64,000 bases of DNA from Cymodocea nodosa. Taxonomy: Eukaryota; Streptophyta; Magnoliopsida; Alismatales; Cymodoceaceae. Below are positions 24,195 through 35,818 of this stretch, in pieces. Positions within the stretch are counted from its first letter, which is position 1, and each line of letters opens with the position of its first letter. The stretch covers positions 10,940,501 through 11,004,500 of the forward strand of contig CM072336.1 of NCBI GenBank assembly GCA_036874045.1, written 5' to 3'. Under the pieces are notes generated by a model. The model saw nothing but the letters and a program-made list of their open reading frames with translations. It ran no database searches and was not told the origin of the DNA. The position numbers were made by a program, and so were the translations under genes.

Positions 24195-25981
24195 TGTTAG
24201 GATCGATAGGCTCACCAGAGGGGGGGTGAATGGTGAAAGTGTGTATTTTTAAAATTCTTTTAATGTTGAATCGAATGATTCAACAAAAAATGAAATGAGA
24301 TGAAACTAATATAATGCAAATTAACAGAGATAAGAAACACACAGCAAATTTTAGGTGGTTCACCAATTTGGCTAGTCCACCCCTAAGGTTCACTTGGGCT
24401 TCACTAAGTGTTCCAACACTTACACACTTGCTTTTAGGTCAAAGCAAGAACCAACTATACAGAAGTTTTCAGGTAAAAACTTCAGTAAACCAACCTCTAG
24501 AGTTTTCAGGTCGAAACTCAAACCAACACTGTATGTAGCTTTCAGGTTGAAGCCACGAACCAACAACTTTAAACCTTCAATTAGAGTTTTGGCGCAAGAG
24601 CTTTTTCTGCAATGGATCTTTTGAATATTCTTCACTATTTGCAGACTTGAGTATGAATGAATTGGAGTGTAGCTCACTGTATATCTCTACTATATATCCG
24701 TTGTCTGTATTTTGAATATATACTTGATATGTACAACGATCATATTTTCCTCCAACGGATGTATTCTACTGTACTTGATTAGGATCAAGTCCCAATACGG
24801 CAAGTGACTGTTTAGAAAAACGTTTCAAGTCAACATACCGATTTTCCTGTTCTTTCAGATAGTTAACTATGCAACTCTCCAAAGAGTAACTGTAACTCAC
24901 CGTAAGATCACTTATCCTTTACTGCTAGGTAGGATTCCAGAATATTTAAATGTGAGCTATCATCCAATCGGATACTTACAACTGTAACTCACCGAACAGT
25001 TATATACTTGACTTTGTCAACTTTTCGATTTTAATTTAGCACGTGCATAAAATACTAACTTAAGTTTCAGAAGATTATCTTGTAACTCACCGAAATTCTT
25101 TAGGATTTCGGATAGTTATTTTTCTAACTCTCCAAAAACTTATTTGAGCCACTGTTTGGAATTCTACATGTGGGAAATTTAATGACTTAAGTTTCGGATG
25201 GTTAAACTGTAACTCACCGAAACTCTTTTGAAATTTCGGATAGTTATCCTTCTAACTCTCTGAAAACCTATTTGAGCATTTGACTGGATTTCTGCACATG
25301 GGAAATTCACTGACTTAAGTTTCGGATAGTTAAACTGTAACTTACCGAAACTCTCTTTTAAATTTCGGATAGTTATCTAACTCTCCAATTTTCCCATTTA
25401 AACTTTCAACTGTCGGCTTCTCCATTTTGCACGTGCGTAATAAAATGACTTAAGTTTCGGAAAGTTATGCTTGTAACTTACCGAAAAACTCGAATAGTTA
25501 TCTAACTCTCCAAAAAGAAAACTCAGATAGTTATCTAACTCTCCGACAAGTCTTTTAAGCTTCCATTCTGTATTTCTGCACGTGGTTTATTGAATGACTT
25601 AACTTTCGGATAGTTATACCTGTAACTCTCCGAAAAGTCCTTTAAGCTTCCGTATAGTTATCTCCTTAACTATCTGATCATTCAATCCCTTTAACTGTTT
25701 GATTAAATAACTCTCCGAAGGCTTTGTAAAATCGGATAGTTATTCTTTTAACTGTCTGATAGCATTACTACTGCTTTAAACTTGCTCTTCGGATACTTAG
25801 ACCTGTAACTGTCTGATTTTGCTGAATCTTCTTGATCTGTTCATTTGGAACATTCTTGATCTTTCATCTGCCTGGAAATTGTTCTAACAACCTTTTGATC
25901 TAATGTAGTAAGACTTAACTGTGAAATACAATATGTTTCCTCACATAGGTTTTGCATTATCAAAATACTCAGGTACTAACA
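24195..25981. mobile_element. Solo LTR, family 3, TSD CAGAT
   Basis: TGTTAGGATCGATAGGCTCA...GGTACTAACA, flanked by CAGAT at 24190-24194 and 25982-25986. Removing it restores a continuous gypsy-LTR fragment. The 'aggatcg...ggctcacca...gaggggg' start resembles the U5 end of the copia LTRs here, suggesting minus orientation. The right two-thirds is a long series of palindromic units of the GGATAGTTA...TAACTCTCCGA type with three CACGTG boxes. Confidence 0.85.
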
Positions 25982-26285
25982 CAGATAACTTACCGAACAT
26001 TCACTTAAGATATGCATTTAGGCTTCGACACATGTACGTTAAGAAATAATAAAATATTCTATTGATAGTTTAAAACATAACTGTCTGATATATACAATAT
26101 AGTCTTTCGAAATCACAAAAAATTCGGATACTTAAGAATTAAAAACCTGTATTTTACCGGTAGTTGAGAAATCTACTTAATTAATGTTAATTTCCTGAAA
26201 CTATGCAGATTCTTTCATAAAAACATATAATAGTTCATAATAGTTGAATTATTATATGAGAAATTGCTCTTCCTATATAAATGTA
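25982..26285 (-). mobile_element. Fragment of family-4 gypsy LTR (U3 part) inside element B
   Basis: Reverse complement of roughly 53420-53700 of H's LTR: shared words include 'aagaaataataaaatattct', 'aaaattcggatac', 'ttaagaatt' and 'attaatgttaattt'. It continues to the left of the solo LTR at about 24090-24194. Its orientation points its U3 toward B's third ORF. Confidence 0.75.
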
Positions 26286-26369
26286 GTCTAAAGAATCTAT
26301 GGCGTACTTAAACTGGGTTGCCAAGCCCTTACAGATTTGGCATTAAAAAGTCCAAGTATCATATGGAGT

Positions 26370-26537
26370 CGTAACTAACACTATAGGATTGCTAATTATA
26401 TGCCATAGTTTGAAATCGATTGATTTAAAGAATACTTTCATCCTATATTTTCAATAGCCATAATTGCTACCTTCGAACATAGGAGGATGATTAGTGGTCT
26501 ATCCCTTAGTCTTAACTAAGATTTCAGTATTATCCAT
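26370..26537 (-). pseudogene. Copia gag N-terminus (element B)
   Basis: From the ATG at 26537 on the minus strand it reads MDNTEILVKTKG, a stop, TTNHPPMFEGSNYGY, a stop (TGA for an expected Trp), KYRMKVFFKSIDFKLWHIIS, NPIVLVTTPYDTW. This is the N-terminal gag block of Sirevirus-type copia elements; compare NHPPLFDGIHFEYWKYRM in element A. The remainder of gag is not recognisable, and the gypsy LTR fragment starts about 85 bases further on. Confidence 0.72.
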
Positions 26538-27897
26538 TTTAAACAGATGATCTTGAGTAAATGATAGGAAAAATCGATTCCTAAATAGAGAAATGAAAGC
26601 TCTTAATTAAGATAAAGTGATTTGATACCAATTGTAGGATCGTCTGTATCACAAGAGGGGAGGTGAATTGTGTCTTTAGTAATTAAAATACCAGCAGATA
26701 AAACAAGAGCACAAAATACTCGTAAATGAAATTCTATTCTTTATAATCTTTAAAGACAGAATTTACAATATCTTTTCAGCTCAATTCCCTTCTTGAAGGT
26801 TTTGATACAGTAATGTTCGATATACAATTTAAATAGAAAAATAAAGTTCTTATTCAAAACTAATTTCGAATTGTATAAAACCTGATCTTTATGCACACAA
26901 CTTCTTTCCTTCTCTTTGCTCAGCTTCTGTATCTCTTCTTCTCTAGTTGTCAAATTTCCAGACTTCTTACGTTTGTTGCTCCTTTTCTGAAATTGCTTGA
27001 AATTTCGAACTTCTTTTAATATTGGAGAATTTTTCTAGAATATGAATATTCAAATTTAACTTTTCAGTTAGGGATCTAGATTGAATATTCAGACTTGGTT
27101 TTTGAGATTAGGATCCTTTGTTGTAATATAGCTCATACTCTATTAGTGGTCGAACTATGTCTTCACATTCAGCATGTTCATCCTCTTAATCCATAATCCA
27201 TAATCCACGTACTAATTTTTTCTTTAATCCAAATTACTATCTTTTTGAGTTTCCACTTTCTCCACTATCATTTTGAATTTCCACGATCTTCACTCGTAGA
27301 TTGATCGAGACTTTATCTTCTTGGAGTCTTGTAGAATATCTTCTAAGTCTTCGATTTAGTCGAGCACTTATCCTTTAAGTCTTGTAAAAACTTAAATACT
27401 TATCTGTAACTCTTTGAGTTTTTGCACCTACAAAACACGTGACTAAACATAGCAAAGTTATCTATTCATTAGTCATTTTATAAAACTCAAAGACTTATCT
27501 ATTCATGCGTATAAAAACTTGAACAGTTATTTAACTATTCGATTTTCATCACCAAACGCACATGGAAAAACATGTGACAACTTAAAACATTAAAAACACA
27601 CGTGCAGATAACTTAACTATACGAGTTTTTAACATAAATTATTTGACAAAAATGAAACATTAACTATCCAAAAGTTTAACTATCGAAAATCTAACTCTTC
27701 AGAAAACTTTAACTTATCCGACATAAAAATGAAACTTTTCGATAATCTGTTAACTATTATACTTAGAGAATATTATTTAGACTTATTTAAAAACTTTAAT
27801 AAAGCATATATCATCAAAACAAAATTCCTAACAATTTTGAATTTTCTTTAATCATCAATGCTAGATCTCTAAAAAATTTCCTACAAAATAAACTTTC

Positions 27898-29972
27898 CCA
27901 CATTTTCAGATGTAGTATAATCAAGACCAAACCGATTTTTATGAGATGTTAATTTATTTTTGTCATGCTCATACATTTCAGTAAGTTTATACCAAGATTT
28001 TGTAATTGTATTTGAATTTTCAGTACATACAAAATCTTTTTCTGCATAAGAATTTTTAGATAAAGAACATGTAGAACAAGTAATTGGTCTAATACCAATG
28101 TTTTGAATTACATGCTTTGGTTTTTGAATTTTCAATTTACTACAATTGTTTGATATTTTTGAAGCATTAGAAACTGAATTTCTAAAACAAGAAACAAGAT
28201 TTTTAGAAACATTAATAGTCATGTTAGAAGTACATTTAGACAAATCACATTGATTTATATTATTACTGCATGATTCATCCCTTGAAGTACCTACTTCTAC
28301 ATATTTATTACCTTGTTTCATGATAAAAGGAATTTTAGTCTTAGATTTACTTGAACTACAACTAACAAATCCTTTATTAGCTTGAGATTCAGGATATCCA
28401 AGATAATCAAATCCTAAGCCAAATTTATATGGCACCATAGGGGTACTAGTTAGTTTGTCTAACTTAATTTGACTTAAATTCCATTTCTCAATGGTAGAAT
28501 TTAAATCTAGCTCTCTCATTTTTAATTTATCAATCTCTACCTCAAGATCATTTATATTGTTTCTCAACATTTCATTTTCAGATTTTATCTTTAATTTTTC
28601 AACATTGGTATTCTGTATTTGTTCATGCAAGACACATTCATTAAATCTAAATTTATGCAAATCTCTAGCATGATTTTCATTATCACATTTAAACTTTTCT
28701 AAAGTAGTAGACTGGAAATAATTTTCTTCTTCCACAATGGATAAAGAGTTTCTGATATTCTTATTTTCCAATTTACAAACTTTAAGTTTTTGTAATAATG
28801 CATGATAAGTACATAATAATTCATCAAAGTTAAAATCTAAATGACTTTTAGGATCAGATATTACCTCAGACTCATTTGCCATGAAGCACACATGAGCAAC
28901 GTCTTCAAACTCTTGTTCTTTTCTAAATGTGAAGATTTTGATGATGATTCCTCAGATTCAGACTCTTAAGACGTGTCATCTCAAGTGACCTTCAAAGCCT
29001 TTTTCTTGTAAAACTTTTTCTGAGTTTTTTGAGCCATCTTCTTCTGATTTGTCCTACTATGCTTTCATTTTTCCTTATAGGACAATCTGGAGAAAGATGT
29101 CCAGGTTTCTTATAGTTGTAACATAAATACTTTCTGGATGAAGAATTTTTGTCATTTAGTGATTTTGACATTGAGGGTCTATCATTTTTGTTCATTTGCT
29201 ATTTCCTAGCTTTCCATGCTTTCTTGAATTTCCTAGTTAGCAAAATCAAATCTTTGTCAGAATCAGTAGATATATCAGAATCTGAATTAGTTTCGAAGGC
29301 TATTTCTTTCTTCATTTTTAGTTTGTTGTGACTCAGTGATTCATTTAATTGAACTTCATAAGCAGTTAAGTTTCCTATAAGTTCATTTATGGTATAAACA
29401 TTTAAATCTCGTGATTCCTCAATTGATGTCACTTTCTAAGACCATTTAGAACTTAGGGATCTAAGAATTTTCCTCACCAAATCCTTCTGTTCAAAATTCT
29501 TTCCTAAACATTTTAAAGAGTTGATAATATCAAGGAATTTGGAAAACATCTCAGAAATACTTTCATCTTCATGCATCTTAAAGAGTTCATACTTGTGAAT
29601 TAACATGTTAATCTTAGTCTCTTTAACTTGAGAAGTAGCTTCATGTGAAACTTCTAGTGCATGCCACACCTCATAAGTAGATTTATATGCGGACACTTTA
29701 CTAAACTATTCATAACTCAATGCACAAAATAAAATATTTAAGCCTTTAGCATTCAAAGTTTCATTTTCTTTTTCCATAATTGTCCAAGTATTATAAGGGG
29801 TAGATAACGGAGTATATGGTTTAGAAATCATGAACCACAACGTATGATCTATACTTTGAAGAAAAACTGTCATCCTATATTTCCAATATTCAAAATGTAT
29901 TCCATCAAATAAAGGAGGATGATTAAGATTTTGGCCTTCATACAAAGAAAAATTACCATTTCCAATAGCCAT
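27898..29972 (-). pseudogene. Sirevirus-type gag (element A)
   Basis: Opens at the ATG at 29972 (MAIGNGNFSLYEGQN). Domains in order are the N-terminal NHPPLFDGIHFEYWKYRM block, the UBN2-type gag core (YEVWHALEVSHEATSQVK, FKMHEDESISEMFSKF, LVRKILRSL), a Lys/Asp-rich linker, a CCHC knuckle at about 29100 and a long coiled coil (28400-28890). The knuckle reads CYNYKKPGHLSPDC, so the second Cys is Tyr; element D retains CYNC. At least two stops are TAG where the intact frame would have Gln, consistent with C-to-T decay. The frame ends at TSEN, after which LTR sequence follows, so the protease-to-RNase H part is deleted. Confidence 0.82.
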
Positions 29973-30170
29973 CTTACCTTAGATTTTTCAACCTATTTGA
30001 TTTTAAATAATTTAAAACTTTAAAACAACTTGAGCCTTAAATCAAGAAAGTTAAACATATGCTCTATATTAATTTCTGTTTAAGAACAAGGAAGGTAGAG
30101 TAAGCAATGATATTCAATAAGTTGGTATCGATTTTATATCAAAGATTATTAATAAAGCTCTAATACCACT

Positions 30171-31935
30171 TATAGGATCGTATGGCTACACAAGAGGAGG
30201 GTGAATTGTGTTTTTCAACATTTTCGATTACAATTGAAATTTTTAAACTCAAAAACAAGTCGAGACACTATTTTCATAAAATCATTTTTATTCAAGGTTT
30301 CAATTACAATATACAATTCAATTCTCCTTAGAAATTGTAAATGCAATTATTTATCAATATCATGTTTCATCTATACAATTTCATAACTACAAATAGAGAA
30401 AACTAATTTATGGAATTTAAAACATTTCTCCCTGTTTGAGATCTTTCATGTTCTTCTTCTCTTACTTCTTCAGCAATTCTTTAGTGGCGAATATCTAGTC
30501 TTTCTCAACTTCACCAAATTTCCTTTTTTCTGATACTTTAAATCTTTAGTGACATATATCTCACCTTTTTTTGCTTCACTGAATTTTCTTCCACTTGAGA
30601 GCTTTTCCTCGAAGAGGTGTTTTTGATCTTTGGAAAGATTTTTCATTTGGTGTGCAGGGATAACTGATCAATGAGAATTCTATCTCTTTTATACTATATC
30701 TTCATTTCATGCATATCCTCCACGTTTAATCACTATCAATCTTCCACTTCTTCACGTCTTTTCTTTTTTCTTCATCGAAATACACACGTTCTAACCCACG
30801 TTTACATTTCGAATTTTCTTTAATCATCAATCCTAGATCTCTGAAAAATTTCCTACAAAATAAACTTTCTCGTCCAAAATCTTTCATCAAGTGTAATAAG
30901 TAGTCGTTACTTTAATGTTAACTAAACAAGTAAAACAAGTAGATATATAACTAAATGTTTCTAACTTAATGAGTTCTTCATGTGCCAACTCACGTGTCAA
31001 GTATTGTAGCTAACTCAACGAACTAAGTCTGTGGTGTTATGCTAACTCAACAAACCATCTCCATTCTATTACAAATAACTCAATGAACCAGTAATAAACA
31101 AATATTTTTATAATAAGAATTTTACCACGTGCAAAAATAACAACTTAAGTTTTATAACGTTGACCTAACGCGTTGCCTTAGTGTTCAATATAGCAACTCA
31201 ACACGTTTAGTTATGTTAACTTAACGAGTTAAACATGTGCACCTCACGTGATACAATATAACATTCGTTACTTTTAATTTCACCACGTGTCTTTTTATAA
31301 AACTCGAACAATTATCTATCCATGCGTATAAAAACTCAAACAGTTATCTAACTCTTCGATTTACATTACTGTACGTACATGGAAAACACGTGACAACTTA
31401 AAACATTAAAAACACACGTGCAGATAACTTAATTATACAAGTTTTTAACATAACTCTTCGACAAAAATGAAGCGTTAACTATCCAAAAGTTTACTTTTCC
31501 TATTTCTGCATAACACTAACTTAACAAGTTCGTCTCTTCTTTTACTCACTAACTTAACGAGTTCTCACGTGACCTATTTTAACCGTTAAGCCTCTAACTT
31601 AACGAGTTCTCACGTGATCTCTATACAAATAACACTCTAACTTAACGAGTTGTCTAAACGTGCACTGTTCATGATATAGAAGATATAACTTTAAAACATA
31701 TCATGCTTTTCAATAAAACACATGTTAACTTAACGTTTAGTAAAATGAGAAATTAATGCAATGAAATAACTAGTTATTAACTTAGTATAATTTCAAATCC
31801 AATATAGACAAGTATTATATCAGTAAGCTTTTTCTATATTAATTGATGTTTTCAATTTCTTTTCACAAGCAATAGTAATTGAGCAAATATGATTACTTTC
31901 ATTCAGCACACATCATCAAAACAAAATACTCAACA
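30171..31935 (-). repeat. 5' LTR of element A (mosaic)
   Basis: Plus-strand reading starts TATAGGATCG (the expected TG has become TA) and ends AAATACTCAACA. The primer site GCTCTAATACCA lies at 30157-30168, the complement of a copia Met-tRNA site with one change. At 1765 bases it is longer than the other family-1 LTRs because 31291-31500 is a foreign block matching element B's LTR. Confidence 0.85.
31291..31500. repeat. Block of element-B-type U3 inside a family-1 LTR
   Basis: Follows B's LTR at about 21310-21515 closely: 'ttttataaaactcgaa', 'ccatgcgtataaaaactc', 'gacaacttaaaacatt' and 'gtgcagataactta' occur in the same order. Flanks on both sides are ordinary family-1 U3. The left join lies at a CACGTG box. 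Confidence 0.8.
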
Positions 31936-31940
31936 CAATA

Positions 31941-33039
31941 ATTGACATGTGCCATTGGTACTTTTTCTATCAGATTTAGATCTTGCGTAATCAACATCAA
32001 TATATCCTATAAGATCTATTGAACTATCCTTAGAATAATATAGTCCAAAATTTCTAGTTCCTTGTATATATCTAAATATTCTTTTAACTTCAATTGAGTG
32101 TGATTCTTTAGGATTAGATTGAAATCTAGCACAAGCACACACAACAAACATAATATCAGGTCTACTAGTAGTCAAATAAAGTAAAGAACCAATCATACTT
32201 CTGTATTTTCTTTGATTTATTGATTTTCCTATGTCATCAATATCTAACTTTAAAGAAGTACTCATAGGAGTTCCTCAAATCCTTGTATCATTAAAACTAA
32301 ATTTCTTAAGCATTTCATCTGCATATTTTTCCTGATTTAAAAATATACCTTTATCCATTTGCTTAATTTGAAGTCCTAGAAAATATGAAAGTTCTCCTAT
32401 CATACTCATTTTAAACTGACTAGTCATCTCTTTAGAAAATATTTTTATCAGTTTATCAAAGGTTGCTCCAAAGATTATATCATCCATATATATTTGAACA
32501 ACAATCTGATCTTTACCATCTCTCTTGATAAATAGAGTATGATCTACTTTCTCATGATATAACCTTGTTCTATTAAAAAAGTAGATAATCTTTCATACCT
32601 TGATCTAGGTGCTTTCTTCAAATCCAAGTGGTTGTTTTACATAGACTTCTTCATTAATTAAACCATTTAGAAATGCACTCTTTACATCCATTTGATATAA
32701 TTTAAAATCCATATAACAAGCATAGGCCAATAATATTCTAATACTTTCTAACCTAGCCACAAGAGCAAATGTTTTATCATAATCTAGTTCTTCTTCCTAT
32801 GTATACCCTTATGCAACTAATCTAGCTTTGTTTCTTATAACTTAACCAATCTCATTAGTTTTTTTTCTAAAGATCCACTTTGTACTTATTATGGAATGAT
32901 TTTCTAGTGGAGAGACTAATTCCCAAACATCATTTATGATGAATTGATTTAGTTCTTCTTGCATTGCCACTATCCAATTTTCATCAGATAATGCTTCTTC
33001 TATATTCTTTGGTTCCACCATAGAAAAAAACATGCACAA
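31941..33039 (-). pseudogene. Copia reverse transcriptase (element C)
   Basis: The minus-strand frame shows the standard Ty1/copia RT landmarks in order: NWIVAMQEELNQF...VWELV, STKWIFRKK, MDVKSAFLNG, the catalytic YMDD (QIYMDDIIFGA, near 32480), SYFLGLQIKQ, YRSMIGSLLYLTTSRPDI, and the start of RNase H (GYIDVDYARSKSDRKSTNGT). Stops and a frameshift split it into several open pieces. It breaks at CQLL where element A is inserted. Next to it on the minus strand is integrase, in the copia order IN before RT. Confidence 0.88.
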
Positions 33040-33044
33040 GCTAT

Positions 33045-34131
33045 TTAAGTTAATTGAAGCTCTTGTTTTAACTCCCTTATTAATATTATCAATGACTTGA
33101 GTAATAGGATGTGACGAAGAATAACGCCAATTTCTCTAATTTCCACAATATTCTCATTGACATTTGAAGGTCCATCACTTTCATCATTACTTTGATCTTT
33201 TAAGTTCATATTTTTGATTTTCTCAGATAAATCTTCAATCTCTCTATTGATCTCCAATTCTTTTGGGAAATTGATCATATCATCATTATCAGCTTTAGAT
33301 TGAGATTCTCTAAAAGAATTTTCATTGAAGCTTACATGTAGGGTTTCTTCAATAGTTTTAGAAGTCTTGTTATATACTCTATAGGCTTTACTTCTAGTAG
33401 AGTAACCTACAAAAATTCCTTCATCCACTTTGGCTTGAAATTTATCTCTTTTATCCTTAGTATTAAGAATAAAACACTTGCAGCCAAATGGTTTCATATA
33501 GGAAATTTTTAAAACCCTATTAAACATAATTTCAAAAGGAGTTTTATTAACACGAGGTCTTAAGTGACTTCTGTTAATAACATAACAAGTTGTATTCACC
33601 ACTTCAGCCCAAAGATTTTGAGGTAAATTATGTTCATTCAACATAGTTCTGGCCAATTCCTGAAGTGATCTATTCCTTATCTCAAAAACACCATTTTGAG
33701 ACGGTGCTCTTGGAAAAGAAAATTTGTGATCAATACCATGCTCTTTTGAATAATTATCCATTTGATTATTATCAAATTCCGTACCATGATCACTCCTAAG
33801 TTTTTGAACAGAGACACTTTGTTCATTTTGAACAAGATTGCAAAATATTTTAAACTTTTCAAAAACTTCTGTCTCAGATGCTAGAAAATATACTCAAGTG
33901 TATCTAGAGAAGTCATCTACTAAAACAAATACATACCATTTACCACAAAGACTCATGATTCTTGTTGGTCCAAATAGATCCATATGTATAAGTTGAAAGC
34001 TCTCTTGCTTGATATATCAGTTTTGGATTTAAAAGAGTTTTTGTGAAGTTTACCTAACTCACATGCATCACACATAAAGTCCTTTTAGTATTTAATCTTT
34101 GGTAAACCTCTCACTAAATGTTTTCTAGACA
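33045..34131 (-). pseudogene. Copia integrase (element C)
   Basis: The minus strand reads KHLVRGLP (end of GAG-pre-integrase), a His/Cys region (CDACELGKLHKNSF), then the core with MDLFGPTRI, KWYVFVLVDDFSRY, RSDHGTEFDN and NGVFEIRNRSLQELART, carrying the three acidic catalytic positions D, D and E of the DDE motif. The copia IN C-terminal block follows (KPFGCKCFILNTKD, KVDEGIFVGYS). It is broken by stops around 33770-34020. Transfer of cDNA ends into target DNA is the family function; this copy is inactive. Confidence 0.87.
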
Positions 34132-34136
34132 GTTTA

Positions 34137-35764
34137 TGTAGGATCGTATGGCTACACAAAAGGGGGGTGAATTGTGTTTTTCAACATTTTCGATTATAAT
34201 TGAAACTTTAAAACTCAAAAACAAGTCGAGACACTGTTTTCATAAAATCATTTTTATTCAAGGTTCCAATTACAATATGAAATTCAATTCTCCTTAGAAA
34301 TTGTAGATGCAATTATATATCGATACCATGTTTCATCTAAACAATTTCATAACTACAAACAAAGAAAACTAATTTGCAGAATTTAAAACATTTCTCCCTA
34401 TTTGAGATCTTTCTTCTTCTTCTCTTTTTTCTTCAGCAATTCTTCAGTGACGAATATCTATTCTTTCTTTGCTTCACCAAATTTGCTTTCTTCTGATACT
34501 TTAAATCTTCAATGACATAAATCTGACCTTTTCTACTTCACTGAATTTTCTTCCATCTGATACTTCAAATCTTTAGTGACATATATCTCACCTTTTTCTA
34601 CTTCATTGAATTTTCTTCCACCTGAGAGCTTTTCCCCGAAGAGGTGTTTTTGATCCCTGAAAAGATTTTTTGTTTGGTGTGTAGGGATAACTGATCAATG
34701 AGAATTCTATGCCTTTTATACTGTATCTTCATTTCATGCATATCCTCCACATTTAATCACTATCAGTCTTCCACTTCTTCACGTCTTTTCTTTTTCCTTC
34801 ATCGAAATACACATGTTCTGACCTACGTTTACATTTCAAATTTTCTTTAATCATCAATCCTAGATCTTTGAAAAATTTCCTACAGAATAAACTTTCTCGT
34901 CCAAAATCTTTCATCAAGTGTAATAAGAAGTCGTTACTTTAATGTTAACTAAATGAGTAAACAAGTAGATATGTAACTAAATGTTTCTAACTTAACAAGT
35001 TCCTCATGTGACAAGTATTGTAGCTAACTCAACGAACCATCTCCATGGTGTTACGATAACTCAACGAACCATCTTAATGGTGTTACAATAACTTAATGAA
35101 CCATCTTCATTGTGTTACAGATAACTCAACGAACCATCTCCGTTGTGTTACAAATAACTCAACGAACCTGTAATAAACAAATGTTTTTATAATAAGAATT
35201 TTACCATGTGCAAAAATAACAACTTAAGTTTATAACGCTAACCTAACGTGTTGCCTTAGTATTCAATATAGCAACTCAACGCATTTAGTTATGTTAACTT
35301 AATGAGTTAAACATGTGCACCTCACGTGATACAATATAACATTCATAACTTATAATTTCACCACGTGTACGACATTAACTTAACGAGTTCTCATGTGACT
35401 TATTTTAACCTTTAAGTCTCTAACTTAACGAGTTCTTACGTGATCTCTATACAAATAACACTCTAACTTAACAAGTTGTCTAAACATGCACTATTCATGA
35501 TACAAAAGATATAACTTTAAAATATATCATGCTTTTCAATAAAAACACACGTTAACTTAACATTTAGTTAAATGAGAAATTAATGCAATGAAACAACTTG
35601 TTATTAACTTAGTATAATTTCAGATCCAATACAGACAAGTATTTCTATCAATAAACTTTTTTCTGTATTAATTGATGTACTTAATTTCCTTTTACAAGCA
35701 ATAGTAATTGAGCAAATATGATTATTTTCATTCAACACACATCATCAAAACAAAATACTTAACA
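34137..35764 (-). mobile_element. Solo copia LTR (family 1), TSD GTTTA
   Basis: TGTAGGATCG...AAATACTTAACA (1628 bases), flanked by GTTTA at 34132-34136 and 35765-35769. Removing it restores the reading LLHKLSRKHLVRGLPK of C's GAG-pre-integrase domain. It has an expanded array of about five AACTCAACGAACCATCT-type units at 35020-35170, and several CACGTG-like boxes. Confidence 0.9.
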
Positions 35765-35769
35765 GTTTA

Positions 35770-35813
35770 TGTAACAGTTTTATATTTATATGCCTGATCC
35801 TTCTATGCCACAG
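35770..35813 (-). pseudogene. GAG-pre-integrase fragment of element C between two insertions
   Basis: Minus strand: LWHRRIRHINIKLL. It joins SDAY of the protease side (45048) to HKLSRKHLVRG on the integrase side once the two insertions are removed. This is direct evidence that C was one continuous element. Confidence 0.85.
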
Positions 35814-35818
35814 ATATG

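Larger units (their letters stand above)
20473..27833 (-). mobile_element. Element B: non-autonomous copia-type LTR element carrying ORF3
   Basis: Two LTRs of 1196 (20473-21668) and 1201 bases (26633-27833), both TGTAGGATCGTCTGTATCAC...AAATTCCTAACA. The TSD is ATTTC (20468-20472) against ATTTT (27834-27838), a single C-to-T change at a CpG. The minus-strand primer site TGGTATCAAATCAC lies at about 26617-26630. The polypurine tract is at about 21669-21683, with a second one near 21720. The inside holds a decayed gag start, a gypsy-LTR fragment, a solo LTR and the third ORF. There is no trace of protease, integrase or RT, so mobilisation would need another element's pol. Confidence 0.85.
19833..31935 (-). 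mobile_element. Element A: internally deleted Sirevirus-like copia
   Basis: CAATA flanks both ends (19828-19832 and 31936-31940). The minus-strand order is 5' LTR (31935-30171), primer site 30157-30168, gag to 27898, then an abrupt join to the 3' LTR. The 3' LTR remnant is 27897-27834 plus 20472-19833, interrupted by element B. Protease, integrase, RT, RNase H, polypurine tract and the outer U3 of the 3' LTR are missing. The gag frame ends TSEN and then runs into LTR-encoded residues. Confidence 0.85.
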
